DNA of 64,000 nucleotides from Flavobacterium chungbukense (GTDB taxonomy: Bacteria; Bacteroidota; Bacteroidia; Flavobacteriales; Flavobacteriaceae): assembly GCF_020805785.1 (NCBI RefSeq), contig NZ_JAJGZV010000001.1, positions 124,001-188,000 of the forward strand, written 5' to 3'. Positions 17,797-26,204 of this stretch are shown here, in pieces (within the stretch, counting starts at the first letter, position 1; each line of letters opens with the position of its first letter). Both the position numbers and the translations under genes were made by a program. Under the pieces are notes generated by a model, which was not told the DNA's origin, did no database searches, and worked only from the letters and a program-made list of their open reading frames with translations.

Positions 17797-18699
17797 TTAT
17801 TGAACTTGTTTTTTGTAGATCGAATAAATGGTGTCGATCGTTTTTCGGTCTAAAGTTGAGGTTGCATCGGTTTGAATGTAATGCAGTTTAAACGCTTGAA
17901 TTGCCGAAGTTAGATTCTTGGTATTGTATCCAATAATTCTCAATGCAGGCTCAATTTTAAAATCAAAAGGAGCTGGCTCTAAAACTTCATCAGGCCAAAT
18001 TCCGAAACCTTTTTCTGCAAGTGTTTTCCAAGGAAATAAAGCACTTGGATCTTGTTTTCTTCCTGGAGCAATATCGGCATGACCTAAAAAATTTTGCGTC
18101 GGAATGTTATAATCCTTTTTTAACTTAGTCAATAAGGCAACTAAACTGCTGATTTGTGCTTCTGTGAAAGGTTTAAAACCATTATTGTCCAATTCGATTC
18201 CGATAGAACAGGAATTTAAATCGGTAGTTTTTCCCCAAGTAGAGTTTCCGGCGTGCCATGCTCTTAGATAATCATTAAGCATTTGTACCACTTTTCCATT
18301 TTCAGAAATCACATAATGTGCGCTTACTTGTGTTTTAGTTTTTGTAAAAGTATTAATCGTTTGCTGAAGAGAATCTTGAGCTGTATGATGAATGATAACG
18401 AAGCTTGGTTTTCTTAAATTAAAATTTACAGTACCAATCCACTCGGTATTAATTCCGTTTTGCAAATAAGTTGAATTTGTTTTAGATAAAGTATCTTTTA
18501 CAATTTTCAATTGCTGTGCATAAGAAGTATCAATAACAACTGTAGTCGCCGGAATTGGTTTTGCTTCTTTACTTGTAATTTGATTTTCTAAAGTCTTTAA
18601 TTGCTGGTCATATGCTTTTTCCGTGTTTTTATACGGATTTGTAGAGCAAGAACTAATAATAGCAGCTAAAAGCAGATAACAAAAAAGCTTTTTTGTCAT
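17797..18699 (-). CDS. N-acetylmuramoyl-L-alanine amidase lipoprotein (Amidase_2)
   Basis: This 300-residue lipoprotein (signal ending ISSC) has a linker of about 80 residues, partly coiled-coil-like. A type-2 amidase domain follows: FVIIHHTAQDS (first zinc His), SAHYVISENGKVVQML, RAWHAGNSTWG, CSIGIELDNNG and NFLGHADIAPGRKQDPSALFPW (remaining zinc ligands and catalytic Lys/Asp region). It resembles E. coli AmiD, an outer-membrane lipoprotein that cleaves muropeptides between MurNAc and L-Ala. It should act on peptidoglycan from the periplasmic side. It follows the 18727-19266 gene by 27 nt and is probably co-transcribed. Confidence 0.9.
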   Translation of the reverse strand: MTKKLFCYLLLAAIISSCSTNPYKNTEKAYDQQLKTLENQITSKEAKPIPATTVVIDTSYAQQLKIVKDTLSKTNSTYLQNGINTEWIGTVNFNLRKPSFVIIHHTAQDSLQQTINTFTKTKTQVSAHYVISENGKVVQMLNDYLRAWHAGNSTWGKTTDLNSCSIGIELDNNGFKPFTEAQISSLVALLTKLKKDYNIPTQNFLGHADIAPGRKQDPSALFPWKTLAEKGFGIWPDEVLEPAPFDFKIEPALRIIGYNTKNLTSAIQAFKLHYIQTDATSTLDRKTIDTIYSIYKKQVQ

Positions 18700-18726
18700 A
18701 ATTCGTTGTTTTATAAGTTTAAACGA

Positions 18727-19266
18727 TTATTCGGAGATTTTCGTATCTGTATTTTCTTTTACTTCTTTAGTTTCTTTTGAATCTTTATCTTTTTTCTTTT
18801 TTGATTTAGGTTTCTTAACCTCTTTCAAAGTATCCATGAAAGTCTTGTATTTCTCAACTTGATCAGGATTTAAGAAAGCTGTGATTCTTTTATCTGTATT
18901 TTCTCGTAAAGCTTTTATCTGCTCAATTTTTTGATCCTGACTGCTGCTCTCATTTTTTAATAAAATACCTTGTTCTCTAATGCTTTCTGCTAATACATTT
19001 GTAATTGCAATTGCTTGTAGTTCATCAAGATTTACTTGAGGTTTCATTTGTTCAACAACTATAGCTGCTGTTTCTTCTGGAGGAGTTTCTTTTGGCTTGC
19101 TTGGAGTGCCTTGTTGTTGTCCTCCCATCATACTTCTGTCCATTCCCATTCCGCCACCTCTTCCGTAGCCGTTTCCATAACCATTATTGTAGCCTCCATA
19201 CTGCGCAGAAGCAGAGAAACAGAATAAGCTAAAAACTAAAATAAATAAAGTTTGAATTGGTTTCAT
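18727..19266 (-). CDS. secreted Gly/Met-rich protein with Lys-rich tail, unknown function
   Basis: The 179-residue protein has a signal peptide (ending SASAQ). Next comes a low-complexity stretch rich in Gly, Tyr and Met (YGGYNNGYGNGYGRGG, MGMDRSMMGGQQQG). A helical region follows (LDELQAIAITNVLAESIREQG... ITAFLNPDQVEKYKTFMDTLKEV), resembling the Spy/LTXXQ-like helical pattern that ends in L-x-P-x-Q. The tail is highly Lys/Asp/Glu-rich. I do not recognise an exact family. It is upstream of the amidase in the same transcription unit, so an envelope role is plausible. Confidence 0.7.
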   Translation of the reverse strand: MKPIQTLFILVFSLFCFSASAQYGGYNNGYGNGYGRGGGMGMDRSMMGGQQQGTPSKPKETPPEETAAIVVEQMKPQVNLDELQAIAITNVLAESIREQGILLKNESSSQDQKIEQIKALRENTDKRITAFLNPDQVEKYKTFMDTLKEVKKPKSKKKKDKDSKETKEVKENTDTKISE

Positions 19267-19307
19267 AAAAGTATTTTATCTAAGATTAACAATTGTCTCG
19301 TGTAAAT

Positions 19308-20621
19308 TTAAGCAGGTTCTCCGTATAAATCAAATTCTGTTGCTTCAATTATCTTGATATTAACAAATTCTCCTGTTTTTACATAATGTTTAGAAGCATC
19401 AATTAAAACCTCATTATCAACATCTGGACTGTCAAATTCTGTTCTTCCGACAAAATGTGCTCCTTCTTTTCTGTCAATAATACATCTGAATACTTTTCCA
19501 ACTTTTTCTTGGTTTAAATCCCAAGAAATTTGAGATTGTAATTCCATAATTTCGTTTGCTCTCGCTTGTTTTACATCATCCGGAACATTGTCTTCCAATA
19601 AATAAGCATGAGTATTCTCTTCATGCGAATAAGCAAAACATCCCATTCTGTCAAATTTCATTTCCTGAACAAAATCTTTTAAAATTTCAAAATCTTCCTG
19701 TGTTTCACCTGGATAACCAACAATTAAAGTAGTTCTAATTGCCATTCCAGGAACCGCTGCACGGAAATCTTTCAATAATTGAGTTGTTTTAGCCTGAGTA
19801 GTTCCACGACGCATTGACTTTAAAATAGAATCTGAAATATGTTGTAATGGAATATCAATATAATTACAGATTTTTGGCTCGCGCTTCATTAATTCTAAAA
19901 CATCCATTGGAAAACCAGTCGGGTAGGCGTAATGCAAACGAATCCATTCGATTCCTTCAACTTTTGCTAATTCTTCTAAAAGTTCCGCAAGATTTCTTTT
20001 TTTATAAAGATCAAGTCCATAATATGTTAAGTCTTGAGCTATTAAGATTAATTCTTTTACGCCATTTTTTGCTAAACCTTGTGCTTCTTTAACCAGTTTT
20101 TCAATTGGTTGAGAAACATGAGAACCTCTCATTAATGGAATTGCACAGAAACTGCAAGGTCTGTCGCAGCCTTCAGCAATTTTTAAGTAAGCATAATTTT
20201 TTGGAGTTGTGGTTAAACGTTCTCCAAGTAATTCATGTTTATAATCTGCTCCAAGAGCTTTTAATAATTGAGGTAATTCTGTAGTTCCAAAATATTGATC
20301 TACATTTGGAATTTCTTTTTCCAAATCTGGTCTGTAACGCTCAGATAAACATCCAGTCACGAAAACCTTATCAACAAGTCCTCTGTCTTTTTTGTCAGCG
20401 TATTCCAAAATCATGTTTACTGATTCTGCTTTTGCGTTATCAATAAAACCACAAGTGTTAATTACAATAATGTTTCCTTCTTTTTCTGCAGGAGCTTCAT
20501 GTTCAACTTCTTTTCCATTAGCACGCAGCTGTCCCATAAGGACTTCACTGTCATAAACATTTTTTGAACACCCAAGAGTGATTACGTTAATTTTGTTCTT
20601 TTTTAAAGACTTGGTTCTCAT
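19308..20621 (-). CDS. rimO: ribosomal protein uS12 methylthiotransferase RimO
   Basis: This 437-residue radical-SAM enzyme methylthiolates an Asp of ribosomal protein S12. The N-terminal MTTase domain begins NVITLGCSKNVYDSEVLMGQL and includes IVINTCGFIDNAKAESV and VTGCLSERY, whose three Cys bind one iron-sulfur cluster. The radical-SAM cluster motif is CDRPCSFC at about residue 154. A C-terminal TRAM domain (GKVFRCIIDRKEGAHFVGRTEFDSPDVDNEV) follows. SKN in the first motif distinguishes RimO from MiaB. Transcription probably starts from a TAATTTTG box at 20641-20648. Confidence 0.96.
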   Translation of the reverse strand: MRTKSLKKNKINVITLGCSKNVYDSEVLMGQLRANGKEVEHEAPAEKEGNIIVINTCGFIDNAKAESVNMILEYADKKDRGLVDKVFVTGCLSERYRPDLEKEIPNVDQYFGTTELPQLLKALGADYKHELLGERLTTTPKNYAYLKIAEGCDRPCSFCAIPLMRGSHVSQPIEKLVKEAQGLAKNGVKELILIAQDLTYYGLDLYKKRNLAELLEELAKVEGIEWIRLHYAYPTGFPMDVLELMKREPKICNYIDIPLQHISDSILKSMRRGTTQAKTTQLLKDFRAAVPGMAIRTTLIVGYPGETQEDFEILKDFVQEMKFDRMGCFAYSHEENTHAYLLEDNVPDDVKQARANEIMELQSQISWDLNQEKVGKVFRCIIDRKEGAHFVGRTEFDSPDVDNEVLIDASKHYVKTGEFVNIKIIEATEFDLYGEPA

Positions 20622-20640
20622 ACTTTTATAAATTGGAGTG

Positions 20641-20648
20641 CAAAATTA
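20641..20648 (-). promoter_or_regulatory. candidate -7 box of rimO
   Basis: TAATTTTG on the minus strand matches TAnnTTTG, 19 nt before the rimO ATG. TTTG on the same strand 13 bp farther is too close for a standard -33 box. Confidence 0.45.
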
Positions 20649-20824
20649 CACTTTTTTTATTCAAACAGCACTAGTTTTAAAGTTGTTTTAGCTGTTTTTT
20701 ATGAAGTTAAATGCGGTTTTCGAGTTGTCATCGCATTAAAAGATAGTTTAAACGAATTTGAAGTAAAAAAAATCCGTCAGATTAGAAACCTGACGGAAAT
20801 TTTAATTAATCTATTTAATTTTAA

Positions 20825-22327
20825 TTACAATGCAAATAATAAGGTAAGCGTTACATTATTCATTTTAGAATTAATGTTTGCGCCGTCTGTAAAGCCTGTT
20901 GCGAAAAATCCTTGATTTGATTTTCTGTGAGCATAAGAGTAAGCTAAATCTAATTTTGTGCCTCCAAAATCATATCCTAAACCACCAGAAAAACTATTAA
21001 GATCTCCTATAGTTCTTCTGTTTTCGTAAGGACTTCCTTCAAAACGGTATCCACCTCTTAGGCTTAGTTGTTTTATTTTGTATTCAGCTCCAATTCTAAG
21101 CTCATCATTTCTTTTTAAATCGTTACTTATGTCAGCGTTAACTTCTCTAAAACCGGCGTCGTTAGTTGGTTTAAATTTACTGTTTCCGTAATTTTTTGTA
21201 GAATAATCAATACTTATTAATCCTGATTTTCCAAAAACATACGCAGCACTAAGAGTCCATTTGTCAGGAGTTTGTAGTGTATAAGAATCGTATACATTTA
21301 CGACATTTGGGTTAACAGGATTGTCAAATGAGTCGCCGGCACTAGTTTCAGTTGTGGTAAATAAACTTTGTGAAACTTCGTCATATAATGTGTACCAAGT
21401 ATTTGATTCGTAAGATAAACCAACTCTAAGAGCTTCGGTTACTTTTCCTATTGCTCCCAATTGGAAAGAGAATCCGTTTCCATAGGTGTATAACTCATTG
21501 TTAAAACGTAAATTAGAAATCGTTTCGTACGTTTCCAAAGGGTTTCTATTTTCTTCATAAAAACTCATAGATCTCCTGAAGTCAGTTACATGAACGTTTA
21601 GATTCGCTCCAAAATAAAGTCTGTCTTTGTATGAGGTAGAAATGTTAAAACTAGCTTTGCTGTTGTAGCCTCTAGTGTAAATTTCATTTTCTTGATAGTA
21701 ATTTCCGCCAGCAGGAACGTTAGAGGTGTAAGCTGTATTATTATCGTTGTTAGTAACGGGGTTAATTACATAACCTTCATAACCAAAAAATGCTTGTTGT
21801 TCTCTATAGCTTAAATCTTCATAAGGATTATTGGTAATTCTTCCTAAAGAGGTTCCATTTGCAAAAGCTAAAAAGTAGCCGTCAACTGAATTAGTTGGAT
21901 TCGTTCCAGCAGAAAAAACAGTATTATTGAAATTATTGGTGTTTTCGTAAGTTGCACCAATCGCGATTTTGTTCCAACCATTATTAGGATTACGATCTTT
22001 AAAAACAAAAACACCTCCCGCTTGGTTTAAAATAAATGAATTTTCCTTTTCAGAAGTTTGAGTGCCAAAATAATTAGAATTGTTTTTAATATTCTGATTA
22101 CTAAAAGATACTCCAACTTGGTTGGTGTTGAAAATTGCAGAACCCGCTGGATTCACGCTTAAAGATGATAAATCTCCTCCAACTGCACCGAAAGCACCGC
22201 TCATTGCTCTATATCGAGCAGTTCCTGTTAAATTGTCTTGAGAGTAACGTAAGGCATCCGAAACATCTTGAGAATATGACGCGCTGACAGTCAGTCCTGC
22301 TATTAATAGGAATAATATTTTTTTCAT
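20825..22327 (-). CDS. OmpP1/FadL-family outer-membrane transport protein
   Basis: This 500-residue protein has a signal peptide (MKKILFLLIAGLTVSASYSQ). The mature N-terminus, DALRYSQDNLTGTARYRAMSGAFGAVGGDLSSLSVNPAGSAIF, is the hatch segment typical of the FadL/OmpP1 family, with the NPAG motif. The rest is alternating barrel strands, ending MNNVTLTLLFAL. FadL-type barrels let hydrophobic compounds such as fatty acids enter through a lateral opening. Many Bacteroidetes copies are annotated as hemin receptors without proof. The next gene upstream, 22367-23386, is 39 nt away and may be in the same unit. Confidence 0.88.
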   Translation of the reverse strand: MKKILFLLIAGLTVSASYSQDVSDALRYSQDNLTGTARYRAMSGAFGAVGGDLSSLSVNPAGSAIFNTNQVGVSFSNQNIKNNSNYFGTQTSEKENSFILNQAGGVFVFKDRNPNNGWNKIAIGATYENTNNFNNTVFSAGTNPTNSVDGYFLAFANGTSLGRITNNPYEDLSYREQQAFFGYEGYVINPVTNNDNNTAYTSNVPAGGNYYQENEIYTRGYNSKASFNISTSYKDRLYFGANLNVHVTDFRRSMSFYEENRNPLETYETISNLRFNNELYTYGNGFSFQLGAIGKVTEALRVGLSYESNTWYTLYDEVSQSLFTTTETSAGDSFDNPVNPNVVNVYDSYTLQTPDKWTLSAAYVFGKSGLISIDYSTKNYGNSKFKPTNDAGFREVNADISNDLKRNDELRIGAEYKIKQLSLRGGYRFEGSPYENRRTIGDLNSFSGGLGYDFGGTKLDLAYSYAHRKSNQGFFATGFTDGANINSKMNNVTLTLLFAL

Positions 22328-22366
22328 TTTGATGAGTTTTAGTTCGAAATTATTTTGAGAAAAAAA

Positions 22367-23386
22367 TTATCTTCTTCCTCCTCCGCCACCAGATCTCATG
22401 CCGCCACCTCCGCCGCCAGATGATCTCATGCTTCCTCCACCGCTATTGTTCATTGAACGATTTGAAGTGCTAGGAGTATAGCTTCTTGATGAGTTGCTGT
22501 TGCTGCTCGGTGTGTAGCTTCTGTTGGTAGTTCCGCTGCTATTGTTGTTGTAAGATCTTCTATTGCTGTAATTGCTATAGTCTGAACCGTTTGAGGTAGA
22601 TCTTCTGTTTGTAAATGTAGGACTTGAAGTTCTTCCGTTTACTGTAGAAGTTCTTCTAAAATCGGTGTAGCCGTTACTAGATCTATTGGTTGTATAATTT
22701 CTGTTAGTTGTATAACTGCTTCTGTTAGTGGTGTAATTTCTGTTAGAGTTATAGTTTCTGTTAGAAGCATAACCTCTGTTTGACATATATGCGCGGTTTG
22801 AGCTGTAGTTTCTGCTGCCGTAATATGCTGCTGAACCTCTTCTTCCGTAGCTGTAATTGTAATTGTTGTAGCCGTAATAACCGCCTCCCCAATATCCCGG
22901 ATAGCCCCAGCCACCTCCCCAGTAGCCTGGATAGCCCCAGCCGCCCCAGTAACCTGGGTATCCCCATCCGTAGTAACCGCCGTATCCCCATCCATAATAA
23001 GGATATCCCATTCCAAACCCGAATGACCAAGTTGGATCTGAGTATACGTTTACAGAAACTTCAGAATTGCTGCTTCCCCAAGCAGGATAGCCTACAGATG
23101 CAGTTTGAGTGCTGTCATTTTCTGCGTAATTAGTGTAATTGTCTACGTCTGTGAATATTTCAGTTGGCTGACCATCGTCTTGCAAAGATCTGAAATATTC
23201 TTTGTATTGATTGTTCGTGCCGTTGGTATTAGACCGCACGTAGCTGTTTGATGAGTTACCATATACACCATCATTATCATGATAAGATGAATTTTGGTAA
23301 GAACCACACGACGCTAGCAATAAACTCAATAATCCAATTAAGTAAAAATGATTAGAGTTTTGGCGAATAGAAATGTTAGTTTTCAT
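22367..23386 (-). CDS. low-complexity Gly/Tyr/Trp- and Ser/Asn/Arg-rich lipoprotein
   Basis: This 339-residue protein has a lipoprotein signal (LLSLLLASC). After about 100 ordinary residues there is a central block of tandem WGYPGYWGG-type repeats (about residues 126-175), followed by a Tyr/Asn/Arg/Ser-rich region with repeated NRxYxxNR and YTTNR units and a tail of Gly, Met and Arg (GGGGGMRSGGGGGRR). No enzyme domain is visible. The repeats are encoded by near-identical DNA, so copy number may vary. The function is unknown; a surface-exposed, self-associating or cell-wall role is only a guess. It precedes the FadL-like gene by 39 nt. Confidence 0.75.
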   Translation of the reverse strand: MKTNISIRQNSNHFYLIGLLSLLLASCGSYQNSSYHDNDGVYGNSSNSYVRSNTNGTNNQYKEYFRSLQDDGQPTEIFTDVDNYTNYAENDSTQTASVGYPAWGSSNSEVSVNVYSDPTWSFGFGMGYPYYGWGYGGYYGWGYPGYWGGWGYPGYWGGGWGYPGYWGGGYYGYNNYNYSYGRRGSAAYYGSRNYSSNRAYMSNRGYASNRNYNSNRNYTTNRSSYTTNRNYTTNRSSNGYTDFRRTSTVNGRTSSPTFTNRRSTSNGSDYSNYSNRRSYNNNSSGTTNRSYTPSSNSNSSRSYTPSTSNRSMNNSGGGSMRSSGGGGGGMRSGGGGGRR

Positions 23387-23487
23387 ATCTGTGGTGTTTT
23401 TTATTGTTGCACATTACAAAAATAGTTAGTTTTGTCAAACTATTTAGTTAAAATTATTAAAACAAAATTTGTGCCAAACTATATAAT

Positions 23488-24966
23488 ATGAGTAAGAACC
23501 TCACTACAAGATCAGAAGATTATTCGAAATGGTATAACGAGCTGGTTGTGAAAGCAGATCTAGCTGAAAATTCAGGAGTTAGAGGATGTATGGTGATTAA
23601 ACCATACGGGTATGCTATTTGGGAAAAAATGCAGGCTGAGTTAGATCGTATGTTTAAAGAAACAGGTCATCAAAATGCTTATTTTCCATTATTCGTGCCT
23701 AAAAGCATGTTTGAAGCTGAAGAGACAAATGCAGAAGGATTTGCGAAAGAATGTGCTGTTGTGACACATTATAGATTGAAAAATGATGAAGAGAGACCTG
23801 GAAAATTAATGGTTGATCCAAATGCGAAACTCGAAGAAGAACTTATTGTTCGTCCGACTAGTGAAGCAATCATTTGGTCTACTTATAAAGGATGGGTACA
23901 GTCTTATAGAGATTTACCTTTATTAATTAATCAATGGGCGAATGTGGTACGTTGGGAAATGCGTACGCGTTTGTTTTTGAGAACTGCAGAATTTCTGTGG
24001 CAAGAAGGGCATACGGCTCACGCAACAAAAGCAGAAGCTATTGAAGAGTCAGAGAAAATGATGAATGTTTATGCTGACTTTGCTGAAAACTTCATGGCTA
24101 TTCCTGTTGTAAAAGGTATTAAGACAGAAACAGAACGTTTTGCAGGTGCAGATGAAACCTATTGTATTGAGGCTTTAATGCAGGATGGAAAGGCTTTGCA
24201 GGCGGGAACTTCTCACTTTTTGGGACAGAACTTTGCAAAAGCTTTTGATGTTAAGTTTGCTAATGCAGAAGGAAAGCAAGAACACGTTTGGGGAACTTCA
24301 TGGGGAGTTTCTACTCGTTTGATGGGGGCATTAATTATGACGCATTCTGATGATCAGGGATTAGTACTTCCTCCAAATTTAGCCCCAATTCAAGTTGTAA
24401 TTGTACCTATTCATAAAACAGACGAGCAATTGGCTCAAATTACTGCTGCTGTTAATGAATTGACTGCTAAATTGAGAAAACTGAATATTTCGGTGAAGTA
24501 TGATGACAGAACAACTCAAAAACCAGGATTTAAATTTGCAGAGTGGGAACTAAAAGGTGTCCCTGTTAGAATTGCTGTTGGTCCAAAAGATTTGGAAAAT
24601 GGAACTTTTGAAGTTGCAAGACGTGATAATTTGTCTAAAGAAGTTGTTGCAAGCGAAGGCATTGTTGATTATGTGAATAATCTTCTAGAGCAAATTCAAA
24701 AAGACTTATTTACTAAGGCATTAAATTATCGAAATACTCATATTACAGAAGTAAATAGTTTTGAGGAATTTAAAGAAGTTTTAGAAGGTAAAGCAGGTTT
24801 TATATCTGCGCACTGGGACGGAACTGCAGAGACAGAAGAAAAGATAAAAGATTTGACAAAAGCAACGATTCGATGCATACCTTTGGATGCTGTTGAAGAG
24901 GCGGGAACCTGTGTGTTTACTGGGAATCCTTCTTCTAAAAGAGTGCTTTTTGCAAAGGCATATTAA
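23488..24966 (+). CDS. proS: proline--tRNA ligase, class II, archaeal/eukaryotic-like type
   Basis: This 492-residue enzyme charges tRNA-Pro. Class II motif 2 is seen around [31 protein letters not shown] and motif 3 around [31 protein letters not shown]. The anticodon-binding domain starts [14 protein letters not shown], and the C-terminal zinc-binding-like extension ends [11 protein letters not shown]. There is no editing insertion, and the length fits the type-3 ProRS found in Bacteroidetes. It precedes the tRNA-Glu pair but has its own transcription. Confidence 0.96.
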   Translation: MSKNLTTRSEDYSKWYNELVVKADLAENSGVRGCMVIKPYGYAIWEKMQAELDRMFKETGHQNAYFPLFVPKSMFEAEETNAEGFAKECAVVTHYRLKNDEERPGKLMVDPNAKLEEELIVRPTSEAIIWSTYKGWVQSYRDLPLLINQWANVVRWEMRTRLFLRTAEFLWQEGHTAHATKAEAIEESEKMMNVYADFAENFMAIPVVKGIKTETERFAGADETYCIEALMQDGKALQAGTSHFLGQNFAKAFDVKFANAEGKQEHVWGTSWGVSTRLMGALIMTHSDDQGLVLPPNLAPIQVVIVPIHKTDEQLAQITAAVNELTAKLRKLNISVKYDDRTTQKPGFKFAEWELKGVPVRIAVGPKDLENGTFEVARRDNLSKEVVASEGIVDYVNNLLEQIQKDLFTKALNYRNTHITEVNSFEEFKEVLEGKAGFISAHWDGTAETEEKIKDLTKATIRCIPLDAVEEAGTCVFTGNPSSKRVLFAKAY

Positions 24967-24994
24967 AAAAAAAATATTTTTTTTGCTTCAACTA

Positions 24995-25024
24995 TTGTGC
25001 AACTAAAAAATAGATGTATCTTTG
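24995..25024 (+). promoter_or_regulatory. promoter of the tRNA-Glu genes
   Basis: TTG at 24995-24997, a 19-bp spacer and TATCTTTG at 25017-25024 form a textbook flavobacterial promoter. Transcription would start near 25031, 14 nt before the first tRNA. Confidence 0.75.
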
Positions 25025-25044
25025 CATCCGCAATACAGAAGCAC

Positions 25045-25116
25045 GGTCCGTTCGTCTATCGGTTAGGACGCCAGGTTTTCATCCTGGTAAGGGGGGTTCG
25101 ATTCCCCCACGGACTA
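25045..25116 (+). tRNA. tRNA-Glu (anticodon TTC), copy 1
   Basis: The 72-nt sequence folds as a cloverleaf: acceptor GGTCCGT with ACGGACT, anticodon stem CCAGG/CCTGG around TTTTCAT, and T arm GGGGG-TTCGATT-CCCCC. The anticodon is TTC (Glu). CCA is not encoded. It differs from copy 2 in the D loop, variable region and T stem. Confidence 0.95.
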
Positions 25117-25161
25117 CAAGTTATATTACATATTGAAAAGTTTCCAAACTAGGAGAATTTA

Positions 25162-25233
25162 GGTCCGTTCGTCTAGGGGTTAGGACGCCAGGTTTTCATC
25201 CTGGTAACAGGGGTTCGATTCCCCTACGGACTA
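25162..25233 (+). tRNA. tRNA-Glu (anticodon TTC), copy 2
   Basis: A second 72-nt cloverleaf with the same acceptor and anticodon arms as copy 1, 45 nt downstream. The T stem is weaker and pairs AGGGG with CCCCT. The two copies are probably processed from one transcript. Confidence 0.95.
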
Positions 25234-25388
25234 CAAAATTAGTTGTAAATAAGTTTTGTAAAATAAAAATTGGTGTCTCGGTTTTTGTTTTATTAGTTAA
25301 AACCAAAGTGATTGTTTTTATAATTGTGGGAGGTTTTTCTTTTTTAACTAGTATTTATAATAATTATTACATCTAAAATTGAACAAAA

Positions 25389-25640
25389 ATGGCAAATCAT
25401 AAGTCAGCATTAAAAAGAATCAGAAGTAACGAAAAAAGAAGAGTTCTTAACAGATATCAACATAAAACTACTCGTAATGCTATTAAAGCATTAAGAATAG
25501 CAACTGATAAAGCTGATGCTACTGCAAAATTATCAACTGTAATTTCTATGATTGATAAATTAGCTAAAAAGAACATCATTCACGATAATAAAGCTTCTAA
25601 CTTGAAGTCTAAATTAACGAAACACGTTGCTAAATTGTAA
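25389..25640 (+). CDS. rpsT: 30S ribosomal protein bS20
   Basis: This 83-residue, very basic protein matches bS20, which binds the 5' and 3' minor domains of 16S rRNA. It begins [35 protein letters not shown]-like and ends [13 protein letters not shown]; three long helices are expected. It follows the tRNA-Glu pair by 155 nt and is a single-gene unit ended by the terminator at 25665-25694. Confidence 0.97.
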   Translation: MANHKSALKRIRSNEKRRVLNRYQHKTTRNAIKALRIATDKADATAKLSTVISMIDKLAKKNIIHDNKASNLKSKLTKHVAKL

Positions 25641-25664
25641 TTAAAAACAATTTATTACATATAT

Positions 25665-25694
25665 AAAAGTCCTCTTTTAGAGGACTTTTTTTGT
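25665..25694 (+). terminator. intrinsic terminator of rpsT
   Basis: A perfect 11-bp stem AAAAGTCCTCT with a 3-nt loop is followed by a T run. Confidence 0.9.
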
Positions 25695-25791
25695 TTTTAC
25701 CCAATTGATTAAGGTGATATTCTTAATCTTTATTCAAAAAAACAACTTGAAACTAAGTTTGAAGTTTTGATTTAAAGTATTCGAATACAGT

Positions 25792-26199
25792 CTAAAAATC
25801 TATTTTCTTTTTAAGGTATTCTAACATTTGTTGAGTTATCGGTTTTGAAAGAAAATCGATTATTATTGGATATTTTTTTGCTTTTTCCAAATCTTCTGGA
25901 TCAATCGTTGAGGATAAGACGATTACTGGCGCTGAGTTGAATTCGTTGTAAGCGCTAGAAGTAAAATGGTCTAAAAATTCCCAGCCTCCCATTATAGGCA
26001 TGTTTAAATCTAAGAAAATAAGTTCAGGTTTTCTTTTGTTTTTATCGTTGGTGTATTTTAAGGTGTTAAAATGATGGAGTGCTTCTTCGCCGTTTTGAGC
26101 TGTAATAATTTCATGAGAAAATGAAGATTTTGAAATTACCTTTTTGCATAACATTAATGTGATTGGATCATCGTCAATGCATAAAATCTGCTCAAGCAT
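25792..26199 (-). CDS. single-domain response regulator
   Basis: This 135-residue protein is a lone CheY-like receiver domain. It has the acidic pocket IDDDP near residue 8, the phospho-acceptor Asp in PELIFLDLNMPIMGG (about residue 63), Ser/Thr in VIVLSSTI and Lys in FLSKPI. There is no output domain, so it acts by protein-protein contact or phosphorelay, like Rcp1. The upstream kinase gene ends 5 nt before its start, so they form an operon and a functional pair. Confidence 0.92.
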   Translation of the reverse strand: MLEQILCIDDDPITLMLCKKVISKSSFSHEIITAQNGEEALHHFNTLKYTNDKNKRKPELIFLDLNMPIMGGWEFLDHFTSSAYNEFNSAPVIVLSSTIDPEDLEKAKKYPIIIDFLSKPITQQMLEYLKKKIDF

Positions 26200-26204
26200 A
26201 ATAA

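Noticed and set aside
22639-23016. Open frames of 89-125 codons on the same strand inside the 339-residue lipoprotein gene
   Set aside because: They arise because the repeated DNA stays open in several frames; only the lipoprotein frame has a signal peptide.
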